This document shows, in pieces, positions 15,547 to 22,226 of a stretch of DNA of 39,086 bases. Under the pieces are notes generated by a model. That model was not told the DNA's origin and ran no database searches. It worked only from the letters and a program-made list of their open reading frames with translations. The stretch is taken from IMG/VR virus record IMGVR_UViG_3300006920_000095, positions 1 to 39,086 of that record. One strand, 5' to 3'. Numbering within the stretch: position 1 is the first letter of the stretch; every line of letters starts with the position of its first letter. Position numbers and translations under genes: made by a program. The DNA is from a virus.

Positions 15547-16093
15547 TCTCGACGAAACCTTAATCAGTAGCCATTATTTGGATTCATTTCTACGAATCAA
15601 CAAACATTGCGATCATAAGCAGTGGTGGTTCGTGTCTGGTTGCGCATACTCCATCTCTAGGGAGGAGTATGTTACTTACTTGAGACCACACGCCAAATAT
15701 TTCTTGGAGGCTCTTAGAGAGGCTTACGGGGTTGATAACGTGCTCTGTTTAACCGCAGCAATGTACGACTATGCCGTGGGTGTGAATAATGAATTCGACT
15801 TGGGGTTCACCAATGATCAGATTATCGGTAGAGAGCATTATGTTGGGTCGGCACCAATCTATGAAAATTTAGAATGCGGTGGGGGGAAGCTCCTAATCGA
15901 CAATGCGAGATACGACAATATAAATACATCGAGAAAAATAACCTATTTGGGTGGGTTGGGTGAAGATGATTATATCAAAGCCGCAGAGTTCTACGTGACC
16001 GAACATACATTACCCGAACCGGAAATAGACAGGAATGAGTTCGACCGGATTCTTTCTCTCATAAAACTTGAACAACAAAAAACTAATCTATAA
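15530..16093 (+). CDS. HAD-family phosphatase, FCP/SCP-like, 187 aa
   Basis: HAD motif I is DLDET at residues 6-10 (nucleophile D6, acid/base D8), motif II is T75 in CLTAAMYD, and LLIDN (121-125) fits motif IV. The YLRPH segment (50-54) is characteristic of NLI/FCP1-like members. These enzymes remove phosphate from proteins or small molecules. T4-type phages have polynucleotide 3'-phosphatases with a HAD fold, but there is no kinase domain here, so the substrate is open. Third gene of the operon at 14671. Confidence 0.7.
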   Translation: MKIYVDLDETLISSHYLDSFLRINKHCDHKQWWFVSGCAYSISREEYVTYLRPHAKYFLEALREAYGVDNVLCLTAAMYDYAVGVNNEFDLGFTNDQIIGREHYVGSAPIYENLECGGGKLLIDNARYDNINTSRKITYLGGLGEDDYIKAAEFYVTEHTLPEPEIDRNEFDRILSLIKLEQQKTNL

Positions 16094-16100
16094 TAAATCT

Positions 16101-16309
16101 ATGGCAAACAATAACGTAACAGTAGTAAGTGGTGGTGGAGTCTCCTTTTTATCGTATTCCTCACCCTCAAACTAACCGGAGTCATCGCATGGAGTTGGTT
16201 GTGGGTAACCGCCCCTCTATGGGGTGGCTTGGCACTTGGACTCGGGATCATTGCAATCACGCTGATTGTGGGGGTGCTAGCCCTCATCTACACCAAAATT
16301 AAAGGTTAA
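16101..16309 (+). CDS. small membrane protein split across two reading frames
   Basis: Frame 0 from the ATG reads MANNNVTVVSGGGVSFL then closes at 16175. The -1 frame from about 16151 reads IVFLTLKLTGVIAW onward through two hydrophobic segments to a stop at 16309. Joined, the product matches the common phage small transmembrane family with VVSGGG, an IVF..LKLTGVI.WSW.WV core and APLW. The junction is CTTTTTA (16145-16151), a near-slippery run. Either a -1 ribosomal frameshift, a real indel, or a sequencing error explains it. Joined length is about 69 aa. Confidence 0.6.
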
Positions 16310-16310
16310 C

Positions 16311-16997
16311 CTAATCCGAATACTTGGATAGCGTATCATACCCCAATGGCTTTTTGCTCTTTGGGTATCCAGCCCTCTTTCGGAGGGCTTTTTTGGCGTT
16401 TGGATCTAAGTGTTGCCGCATCATGAGTTCCTTGACCTCCTCATCACTAAACTCTTCCATATCGACATCGGCGGAGTTCTTCAGGTGGTTACCGTCTTTC
16501 GTCCAAAACCCCTTGGATTCGATTGTCTCGAATTTGATATCATTGACATCAACGTTGGCATGCGAAAGGAACCTACCAAGGACATCCAAGCTACCCTCAA
16601 CCTCCGACTTCCTATTCCAGAATGAAATTATATTATGCTTGGGGAAATACCTACCAGCAACAATGGAGCCATTATAATGTCGGACGTTAAGCGCCTCCTT
16701 TTGGCGTTTACGCTCAATCTCTTTAATGAGTGTGGATCTCTCCTCAGGGGTGACTCGGGACGGCCAAGCATTAACCTTCGCTCTCATAACAGGACTGTCG
16801 CTCAATATCTCTCTATTCAGAATGGGATGGAGAATACCCTCTATAGATGGTCCGTAATAAATCTTGTCATTGTAAATCGAAAATGTCAAATTGCGCGGAT
16901 CACCATTATACTCCACATATGACCCATCCTCAGTCTTCAGGTTATCTGGACTCTCTAAGAGTGCCTGTTGTCTGAAATAATCGGAGAAGCTTTCCAT
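16311..16997 (-). CDS. candidate late prohead-targeted protein, 228 aa
   Basis: Starts MESFSDYFRQQALLESPDN: a short amphipathic N-terminus ending in LLE|S (residues 13-16), the same pattern as other proteins here with a probable prohead-protease site, and like T4-type head proteins. The remainder is basic, with Lys/Arg-rich C-terminus (KKALRKRAGYPKSKKP) that could contact DNA. The frame opens at 17027, but that upstream part overlaps a terminator; the late-promoter-like CATAAATA 5 nt before the ATG at 16997 sets the start. Role in the head is inferred. Confidence 0.55.
   Translation of the reverse strand: MESFSDYFRQQALLESPDNLKTEDGSYVEYNGDPRNLTFSIYNDKIYYGPSIEGILHPILNREILSDSPVMRAKVNAWPSRVTPEERSTLIKEIERKRQKEALNVRHYNGSIVAGRYFPKHNIISFWNRKSEVEGSLDVLGRFLSHANVDVNDIKFETIESKGFWTKDGNHLKNSADVDMEEFSDEEVKELMMRQHLDPNAKKALRKRAGYPKSKKPLGYDTLSKYSD
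16371..16394 (+). terminator. rho-independent terminator inside the antisense gene
   Basis: AGCCCTC pairs with GAGGGCT around a 5-nt loop, followed by a T run. It lies 60 nt downstream of the plus-strand operon ending at 16309 but within the 3' end of the minus-strand gene 16311-16997. Confidence 0.75.
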
Positions 16998-17002
16998 AGC
17001 TT

Positions 17003-17010
17003 TATTTATG
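17003..17010 (-). promoter_or_regulatory. late-promoter-like CATAAATA
   Basis: Minus-strand CATAAATA, one mismatch from TATAAATA, 5 nt before the ATG at 16997, the same spacing as the gp22 promoter. Confidence 0.55.
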
Positions 17011-17012
17011 GA

Positions 17013-17047
17013 AACAAAAACCCCCAATGGCTGATTCCATTGGGGGT
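17013..17047 (-). terminator. rho-independent terminator of the ppGpp-hydrolase operon
   Basis: Minus strand: ACCCCCAATGG, 6-nt loop, CCATTGGGGGT, then TTTTGTTT. It ends the operon 18332-17058 and lies between it and the next late gene. Confidence 0.85.
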
Positions 17048-17057
17048 TGTGTCGTGT

Positions 17058-17591
17058 CTAACCGCAAAGTTCTTTGACTTTCTTGAAAAGAGGGTTATTC
17101 AAAATATGAGGTGAATCCTTTGCCATGTAATGGAGAACATCCAACTTCTCCAACTTATACATTTTAGCCATTTTGGGTTTCGCTGCATCGATATCACTCA
17201 GGTTATCGATCATATCACATAGCTTAACAATCTTAGCCTCGAACGAAACCAAACCCAACTTCCTAGCTTCTGCAAGCTTCCTCTCCGCTCGATCCCATTC
17301 GGGGTAGGCGACCTTTGTGTATCGGTTGGTAACCTCCCGAACTATGTCAGCCGAACGATAACCAATAACCGGACATAAGCCTGCGTAAACATTACCGGTG
17401 TCCTCAAGGATATCGTGACAATACCCCGCCATAGCGACATCATCATGGTAAGATTCTCCGATATAATATCCTGACACCATATCACCTACACGGTGAGGGT
17501 GATGGTAATACGGAGACCCATCGGTTCTTTTTTGGTTGACGGCTTCATGTTGGACCTTGACCCATTCTTTAATTTCTTTCATATTATTCAT
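17058..17591 (-). CDS. MESH1/SpoT-like HD-domain (p)ppGpp hydrolase, 177 aa
   Basis: All HD motifs of the RelA/SpoT hydrolase domain are in order: QHEAVNQKRTDGSPYYHHPHRV (R22 and H31 region), HDILEDT (H59, D60) and KLCDMIDN (D126 region). Length fits single-domain small alarmone hydrolases (MESH1-like, ~180 aa), which remove the 3'-pyrophosphate of (p)ppGpp with Mn2+. There is no synthetase domain. In a phage this would plausibly blunt the host stringent response; it could act on another nucleotide. It is last in a three-gene minus operon, with an ATGA overlap with the upstream gene. Confidence 0.8.
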   Translation of the reverse strand: MNNMKEIKEWVKVQHEAVNQKRTDGSPYYHHPHRVGDMVSGYYIGESYHDDVAMAGYCHDILEDTGNVYAGLCPVIGYRSADIVREVTNRYTKVAYPEWDRAERKLAEARKLGLVSFEAKIVKLCDMIDNLSDIDAAKPKMAKMYKLEKLDVLHYMAKDSPHILNNPLFKKVKELCG

Positions 17592-17893
17592 TCGATTATA
17601 TTTTTTAGTTCTTGTTCAATCTGGTTAAGTCCACCTTTGCACCATTCTTCGAGAGCGTCAAGGGTAAAAACCTCCAAGGTTATTGGAAAAGAGGGACTGT
17701 AACCAAAATACTGCCCATTCATTGATTGTGGATGGTAACCCCCGATAGTTTTTGGTGTGAAGATGGCAAACAAAACTTCACCAGATTCCCTCAACGCATA
17801 CAGTGTGAAGATATCACAACTCTGGTCATTACCCCCCGCTATGTATTCAATCTGTCTTGATAGGAATTGGTAGTCTGGCTTTAGGTTAGGCAT
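17588..17893 (-). CDS. hypothetical protein, 101 aa
   Basis: Unrecognised small beta-rich protein with a hydrophobic centre (ESGEVLFAIFTPKTIGGYH). It overlaps the hydrolase start by 4 bp and the upstream gene's end by 8 bp, so all three are translated from one message. No domain identified. Confidence 0.6.
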   Translation of the reverse strand: MPNLKPDYQFLSRQIEYIAGGNDQSCDIFTLYALRESGEVLFAIFTPKTIGGYHPQSMNGQYFGYSPSFPITLEVFTLDALEEWCKGGLNQIEQELKNIIE

Positions 17894-18332
17894 TGGCTGT
17901 GATGATTAGGTCGGGATGTTTCCCTGCGATATATTGGAGTGCGTTAATACGACCAACCTCCTTCACGAAACGATCTTTCCGCGAACATAGAGACGTATTT
18001 TCACCGGTTACCTTGTTTGACATAATCGGCTTGCCATCAGGATAGAACCCCTCAATAGAGGTCCTACCACCATAGAGATACACGCTCGCACCGTCAATTC
18101 TGTCGAATGCCTTCAGGGATACCATGGAAGTGGATACCAGATCCATATCAACAACCTCACCGTTTACACCCAAGCCATGAAAGCCCATATGCGGAATACG
18201 GGAGAACCGGAGGTATTTGAAGTTGATCTGGTAGCCGATCTTCCTCAGTCCACTGAGAATAAGTTTCGAGCCAATAAGTTCATCTGTGAAGCCAAGGGCT
18301 TTCAGTTCACCAAGGGTTTTTGTCGAGTTCAT
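17886..18332 (-). CDS. hypothetical protein, 148 aa
   Basis: Unrecognised; a basic, beta-rich protein with KTLGELKALGFTDELIGSKLI at the N-terminus and FYPDGKPIMSNKVTG in the middle. First gene of the operon with the alarmone hydrolase. The region upstream is AT-rich (ATATTAAACCTATATTAAAAC before the ATG) but shows no convincing -35. Confidence 0.6.
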   Translation of the reverse strand: MNSTKTLGELKALGFTDELIGSKLILSGLRKIGYQINFKYLRFSRIPHMGFHGLGVNGEVVDMDLVSTSMVSLKAFDRIDGASVYLYGGRTSIEGFYPDGKPIMSNKVTGENTSLCSRKDRFVKEVGRINALQYIAGKHPDLIITANA

Positions 18333-18501
18333 GTTTTAATATAGGTTTAATATTGGCAAATCACGAAATCCCGTTGTGGTCTCTGTGGCTTGCTCTACAC
18401 GAAGATATAAACACCTACATGGTGAGGGTGCAAGTTTTTTCTCATAAAAATAATCCACCTTTACTATTGCCCTTTCCATTATTTCGGTGTTTACTTCGGC
18501 T

Positions 18502-18747
18502 ATGGCATACTTTGACGACAAAGAGATTAAATCAACCAAGAAGTTCTTCGATGGGACCGAAATCAATTTGAACTGGAAGAAAGAACCCATCGGGTATGTT
18601 AAAGTGGGTAGGTTCGGACCATCCGGTAATATTGGGTTTGTGCCGGAGGGTAAGAGGTTCCTGATTAAAGAGGTGTGGCAGAGTGAGGGTTGGGCGTATT
18701 ATGCCTGTCCCGAAACTAAAGAGTGGTATGAGCGATATACGGCATAA
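18502..18747 (+). CDS. hypothetical protein, 81 aa
   Basis: Unrecognised. Starts MAYFDDKEIKSTKKFFDG. A GTG at 18487 is in frame, but TTGCCC (18467-18472)-N17-TTTACT (18490-18495) ends 6 nt before the ATG at 18502, so that start is preferred and the message is leaderless. The C-terminus is Trp/Tyr-rich (GWAYYACPETKEWYERY). Confidence 0.55.
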   Translation: MAYFDDKEIKSTKKFFDGTEINLNWKKEPIGYVKVGRFGPSGNIGFVPEGKRFLIKEVWQSEGWAYYACPETKEWYERYTA

Positions 18748-18753
18748 AAGATA

Positions 18754-18782
18754 TTGACAAACACACGAAAATAGATTAATCT
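18754..18782 (+). promoter_or_regulatory. sigma70-like promoter, array type
   Basis: TTGACA (18754-18759), 17-nt spacer ending ATAGAT, TAATCT (18777-18782), then 9 nt to the ATG at 18792. The spacer and -10 match the array promoters of 24-39 kb. Confidence 0.7.
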
Positions 18783-18791
18783 AACCTCGTT

Positions 18792-18917
18792 ATGAAAAGT
18801 AAAAAATCCAATGTCGCATATAATTCCAAGTTCGCGAAGATCAGGAAGGCTATCCTAAGGGGTAAATCCCAAGAGGTTTCTTTAGCCCTTTTGGACGAAA
18901 TTCGTAATGAGCTTTAA
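18792..18917 (+). CDS. small basic protein, 41 aa
   Basis: A short gene revealed by its promoter. The product is basic and helical (KSKKSNVAYNSKFAKIRKA), ending LLDEIRNEL. It overlaps the next gene's start by 11 bp, suggesting reinitiation there. Function unknown. Confidence 0.55.
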   Translation: MKSKKSNVAYNSKFAKIRKAILRGKSQEVSLALLDEIRNEL

Positions 18918-19314
18918 GAATTTCCAGAAAGAGCCATCAAGTAGCCAAGACTACCCTAACATCTCACCCGAGATAGTAGTGGTAACCACTGCCACAAAAC
19001 CTATGATCCGCTTTTACGCTAAAAGCGGGAGACTACACCTACAACACAATTGGAGTTCGGTTAATGTGGGATTACATCATAGGATGTCTCAATGCGTTTT
19101 GGCATATTTGTTGGGTTTGGGGGTAGACCGACCACGCTCAAATTGGGTCGGCGAAATTAGAGATCACGGTGACCGCATCTCATGCAATATGCGAAACAAT
19201 AAACACGATGACGGGTTAATGGCGGAAAGTGCAAAAAACTCAGTATGTATGGAGTTAACAAGAGGTGCATATGACCAATACGGACACCGGAAAAATAGAA
19301 AAGGGCACATTTAG
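18907..19314 (+). CDS. hypothetical protein, 135 aa
   Basis: Unrecognised; a Thr/Val-rich strand (EIVVVTTATKPMIRFY) then a His/Arg-rich C-terminal half (GHRKNRKGHI). It begins inside the end of the 41-aa gene. No signal peptide or catalytic motif recognised. Confidence 0.55.
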   Translation: MSFKNFQKEPSSSQDYPNISPEIVVVTTATKPMIRFYAKSGRLHLQHNWSSVNVGLHHRMSQCVLAYLLGLGVDRPRSNWVGEIRDHGDRISCNMRNNKHDDGLMAESAKNSVCMELTRGAYDQYGHRKNRKGHI

Positions 19315-19340
19315 ATCATGAAACTTTCTATAGAAAACAC

Positions 19341-19369
19341 TAGACACACTCGATAAAAACTGATAAACT
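19341..19369 (+). promoter_or_regulatory. sigma70-like promoter, leaderless type
   Basis: TAGACA, 17-nt spacer, TAAACT, then 5 nt to the ATG at 19375. Confidence 0.6.
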
Positions 19370-19374
19370 CACCC

Positions 19375-19815
19375 ATGGCAAATAAACAACCAACTAAGAC
19401 ATACATCTGGAATGGCATCAAGTATAACGGAATGAAAGCTCTCCGAGAGGGGACGGGTAGTTCAGCCGCATACGGATGGACGCTCAAGGGCATCAACTCT
19501 CAAGAAGAGGCGGACAAATGCAAACACAACGCTGTAGTGCAAGTCCATTGGAATGAGACCAATTATAAAAACCGCGCCCAACTAGCCAAGACCAAAGGTC
19601 GGGGAATCCTTTATTGGTATAAACAGGGTTTCCGGAATGACGCCGATGTGAACGAGCAAAAGGCTGTGAATTATAGAAATGGGGGTATTAAGAATAAACA
19701 CCCAATCACCATCGATGGTGTAATCTACGATTCCAAGGCAGAAGCTGCCAAGTCTCTAGGCGTCACACCATCCGCAATCTCTAAGCGTATTTCGAGAGGA
19801 ACCATCCTCAAATAA
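19375..19815 (+). CDS. NUMOD1-like DNA-binding repeat protein, 146 aa
   Basis: Three modules of about 45 residues, each starting with a W/I-x-x-G/E-x-x-Y strand and followed by a helix-turn-helix: YIWNGIKYNGMKAL, VHWNETNYKNRAQLA and ITIDGVIYDSKAEAAKSLGV. The last, ending SAISKRISRGT, is a good NUMOD1/IENR1-type module as found beside phage homing nucleases. No nuclease domain is present. It may be a DNA-binding regulator or the remnant of a homing endonuclease. A similar longer protein is encoded at 23413. Confidence 0.65.
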   Translation: MANKQPTKTYIWNGIKYNGMKALREGTGSSAAYGWTLKGINSQEEADKCKHNAVVQVHWNETNYKNRAQLAKTKGRGILYWYKQGFRNDADVNEQKAVNYRNGGIKNKHPITIDGVIYDSKAEAAKSLGVTPSAISKRISRGTILK

Positions 19816-19816
19816 C

Positions 19817-20059
19817 ATGAAAAACCTATTAAAAAAATATATCCGATTGTGGTTAGCATTTGGTATTTGTCTTACGGCGCAAGCCCACTTGGCCATCATT
19901 GGTATCATTGCATATTTCTTAGGACTCCCCTTATGTGCTGTGATTTGCATTGCGATTTTGGTCACCATGCACCTCAAACACCCTATCATGAAACTGTCAA
20001 CATGGGTGGTTGTAAAGATTATTGGGTGGGCAGAGTATTCCGAAAAAACAAAACCATGA
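19817..20059 (+). CDS. small two-span membrane protein, 80 aa
   Basis: Starts 1 nt after the preceding stop. A basic start (MKNLLKKYIRLW) is followed by one long or two short hydrophobic segments (residues ~12-50: AIIGIIAYFLGLPL, CAVICIAILVTM) and a charged tail. Probably inner-membrane. A holin-like or host-envelope role is possible but there is nothing specific to support it. Confidence 0.55.
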   Translation: MKNLLKKYIRLWLAFGICLTAQAHLAIIGIIAYFLGLPLCAVICIAILVTMHLKHPIMKLSTWVVVKIIGWAEYSEKTKP

Positions 20060-20072
20060 TGGGTTTAGTTAA

Positions 20073-20100
20073 TTGACATTCAAGAGTCCTGTGGTATAAT
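20073..20100 (+). promoter_or_regulatory. consensus sigma70 promoter for tRNA-Met
   Basis: TTGACA, 16-nt spacer, perfect TATAAT, ending 20 nt before the tRNA. Confidence 0.8.
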
Positions 20101-20120
20101 GAGCAGGTAGTAGATTTTAA

Positions 20121-20196
20121 AGGCGTGTAGCTCAATGGTTAGAGCAGGGGTCTCATAAACCTTTGGTAGTGGGTTCAACTCCCACCATGCCTACCA
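20121..20196 (+). tRNA. tRNA-Met (CAT)
   Basis: Cloverleaf folds: acceptor AGGCGTG with CATGCCT, D stem GCTC/GAGC, anticodon loop CTCATAA (CAT), T stem GTGGG/CCCAC with loop TTCAACT, and encoded CCA. The paired A1-T72 argues against an initiator tRNA; a CAT anticodon could also be read as Ile after lysidine modification. Confidence 0.9.
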
Positions 20197-20207
20197 TTTC
20201 AACAAAA

Positions 20208-20238
20208 AACCCAACCCATCTAAGGGTTGGGTTTTTTT
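20208..20238 (+). terminator. bidirectional rho-independent terminator
   Basis: AACCCAACCC pairs with GGGTTGGGTT, flanked by an A run on one side and a T run on the other, so it can end both the tRNA transcript and the minus-strand gene ending at 20252. Confidence 0.85.
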
Positions 20239-20251
20239 AGATCACAACCAA

Positions 20252-21439
20252 CTAATATACCAACTTCGAGGAATACATGCCGCCACCTAATCCGAGATAT
20301 GCATTATTCCCTCTAACAATAGCGTGAGTGGTGATGCCAGTTCCGTTGGCTCTCCATTCAGTAAGTTTGAATTCTTCGGTGTAGTCCTTCCATTCCACCT
20401 CCAATGTAACTACGTTAATTCTGAAAATTATTGGAGCACCCCATGCCGTGCTGTAAACATAACCATCAGGACCGAGATAGCACGAAAATGATTTCTGTGC
20501 AGACCCGAATTTATCAATAAGGGCTTGGGGCAATGGAATTTCTTGCTGTGTGTCATCACTACAATTGATAACCAAAATTTTATTACCTGCTCTTGGAGTT
20601 GAGAACATCTGATGTGTGCCGATATCATAAACCATACCGTTGTATTTTTGACTCGCTGCACCAACCAACCCACTCATGAGAGGAGAACCCCCCAACTGTC
20701 TAGGGATACCGTTAGTATCAATTTTGGTGGTAGTGGTGCCCATCCAAGGTGGCATATATACATTATTATCTTTGTCCGAGGCGGCACCCCAGTGTCCATT
20801 GAACCAACTCGTTCTTTCGGGGTCTCGCTCAAACGGAACCGACCCCCAAACATCCGTATTGGGGTTGTAAGATCTAATCCCACCACTTTTGGTGTATCGT
20901 GACATGTATAAAATACCGTTTGCACCTTCCGCCCCACACCGAACTTGGGGAGTGTATGCAAACTCATGAATGAAATCTTGAACGCCGGTTGATCTGTCTA
21001 GCCGACCAAACATCTTAGCGTAAGCGGGGATATGGTAAGTGAATCCGTTGGATGCCTCAATGGACCCAACAAAGCCATGATGATCACTGTCCACAAATAC
21101 CGAGGTGTCCGTATTTGTGTCTGTAATAATAGTTTTGGCAACCTTATACCCTAATGCATGAATAATACCCTCGTCATCAATAGAGAGTGAACGAGTTTTG
21201 GTAAAATCACCACCCAATAGACCACCCAAAACCTCCAATTTCGGCCATGGTTTTGGTTGCGGCGATGGTTCTTCCGGTTGCGGCGATGGTTCTTCCGGTT
21301 CTTCCGGTTGCGGCGATGGTTCTTCCGATGTACCATCATCCATTGCTATTAATGCTTTTAGGAACTTTATAAAGATCGAGTATATCTTTCTCCAAAATCG
21401 ATCATCTAAAACCTCCACTTCTTTATCTGGGCTACCCAT
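20252..21439 (-). CDS. late virion protein, propeller-like with PQ-rich linker, 395 aa
   Basis: N-terminal ~35 residues are helical (FWRKIYSIFIKFLKALIAM), then a Pro/Gln/Glu-rich linker with a repeated EEPSPQP unit, then ~320 residues of repeated beta segments with Kelch/propeller-type turns (GFVGSIEASNGFTYHIPAY, GILYMSRYTKSGG, GYVYSTAWGAP). Anchor-linker-propeller order suggests a tail or head decoration or host-recognition protein. The frame opens at 21502, but a perfect minus-strand late promoter 8 nt before the ATG at 21439 fixes the start. Receptor binding is inference. Confidence 0.6.
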   Translation of the reverse strand: MGSPDKEVEVLDDRFWRKIYSIFIKFLKALIAMDDGTSEEPSPQPEEPEEPSPQPEEPSPQPKPWPKLEVLGGLLGGDFTKTRSLSIDDEGIIHALGYKVAKTIITDTNTDTSVFVDSDHHGFVGSIEASNGFTYHIPAYAKMFGRLDRSTGVQDFIHEFAYTPQVRCGAEGANGILYMSRYTKSGGIRSYNPNTDVWGSVPFERDPERTSWFNGHWGAASDKDNNVYMPPWMGTTTTKIDTNGIPRQLGGSPLMSGLVGAASQKYNGMVYDIGTHQMFSTPRAGNKILVINCSDDTQQEIPLPQALIDKFGSAQKSFSCYLGPDGYVYSTAWGAPIIFRINVVTLEVEWKDYTEEFKLTEWRANGTGITTHAIVRGNNAYLGLGGGMYSSKLVY

Positions 21440-21447
21440 ATCCCCTT

Positions 21448-21455
21448 TATTTATA
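21448..21455 (-). promoter_or_regulatory. T4-type late promoter (TATAAATA)
   Basis: Exact octamer on the minus strand, 8 nt before the ATG at 21439; decides that start over the one at 21502. Confidence 0.75.
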
Positions 21456-21483
21456 CCCCCATTCAAATTGATCCAGTTTTTTG

Positions 21484-21512
21484 TTGACAAAATCCAAACC
21501 ACACATTAACCT
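21484..21512 (+). promoter_or_regulatory. sigma70-like promoter, array type
   Basis: TTGACA, 17-nt spacer, TAACCT. An ATG at 21521 follows after 8 nt but opens only a 37-codon frame different from the one annotated at 21550. Confidence 0.65.
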
Positions 21513-21549
21513 TCGGCACCATGAAACCCAAGAGAAATTCGCGGCGAAA

Positions 21550-21690
21550 ATGGAATTGCTCGCAATCAAGAAAGAAGCTGCCCGTATCAAGAGGGAGAAC
21601 TCTTGGTGGTATCTGTTTAAATCTTGGATGAAAGCATTGAAAGAAAAGACATGCCCTATCATCAATTGGACCGAAGAAACTGAAAAATAA
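21550..21690 (+). CDS. small basic amphipathic protein, 46 aa
   Basis: MELLAIKKEAARIKRENSWW then an aromatic/basic helix (YLFKSWMKALKEK) and an acidic end. The frame is open upstream and reads plausibly from HETQEKFAAK, but its natural ATG (21521) is in another frame, giving an unlikely basic 37-aa peptide. Either the start is internal as given or an indel near 21525-21545 has separated start and body. It is 3 nt from the next gene. Confidence 0.45.
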   Translation: MELLAIKKEAARIKRENSWWYLFKSWMKALKEKTCPIINWTEETEK

Positions 21691-21693
21691 GCT

Positions 21694-22146
21694 ATGAAAC
21701 TGAAAATTAATAAAACAAAACAAACTGAGGCCGAAACCCCACATTATAAATTCGCCATCACCTTTATGTTTGGAGACGCTGATGGTTACGAAACTGAAAA
21801 AATGAGCATCCCCTTGGATCGGATCAATGACATTTCATATAAGAATTTTATCATTGCAACCGCAGGGCTCTGCCAAGCATATCCTAACGGTCGAGGTGGG
21901 TGTGATGATTATGGTGGTAGGGATTGTGGCTATTATGAGGCATTCTTTGGCGATAATGGAAACGATACACTAAATCCACAGGGCATACATATAGAGACGC
22001 CTTATGACATACATTGTGATTCTGAGGGTGGATTTGACTCATGGGCGTTGGTTTATGTTGACGAATACCGTCGAGAGTCGGACGTGTGTGTAGTGTTTAG
22101 CGAAAGCGAACAGGCAACCATCGAAGGTATCGCGGATCATTATTAA
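21694..22146 (+). CDS. hypothetical protein, 150 aa
   Basis: Unrecognised; acidic, with a Cys/Gly-rich loop (GGCDDYGGRDCGYYE) and alternating strands. No signal peptide despite several Cys. It follows the 46-aa gene by 3 nt and is probably coexpressed with it. Function unknown. Confidence 0.6.
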   Translation: MKLKINKTKQTEAETPHYKFAITFMFGDADGYETEKMSIPLDRINDISYKNFIIATAGLCQAYPNGRGGCDDYGGRDCGYYEAFFGDNGNDTLNPQGIHIETPYDIHCDSEGGFDSWALVYVDEYRRESDVCVVFSESEQATIEGIADHY

Positions 22147-22191
22147 CTAAATACTTTCATAAGTTGTTTTGGCTGGATTGGTCGGGACGAA

Positions 22192-22219
22192 AAACCCAAT
22201 ATCTGAAACCCAATATCTG
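22192..22219 (+). repeat. tandem 14-bp repeat upstream of the protease gene
   Basis: AAACCCAATATCTG twice in tandem, followed by AAACATT and the ATG at 22227. It forms most of the leader and could be regulatory or a recent slippage product. Confidence 0.7.
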
Positions 22220-22226
22220 AAACATT

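Noticed and set aside
15920-15930. TATAAATA within the HAD phosphatase gene.
   Set aside because: It is inside coding sequence with no ATG at the usual spacing opening a real gene; likely chance.
18406-18571. TATAAACA plus ATG giving a ~50-aa frame (MVRVQVFSHKNN).
   Set aside because: The frame overlaps the better-supported gene at 18502 in another frame and its composition looks non-coding.
21440-21502. Longer start for the propeller-like protein at 21502.
   Set aside because: A perfect late promoter lies between 21502 and the ATG at 21439, and the extra part overlaps the divergent promoter region.
21521-21634. 37-codon frame at the promoter-proximal ATG (MKPKRNSRRKW).
   Set aside because: Arg/Ser-rich, unlike a natural protein; the overlapping frame starting MELLAIKKEA is a better protein.
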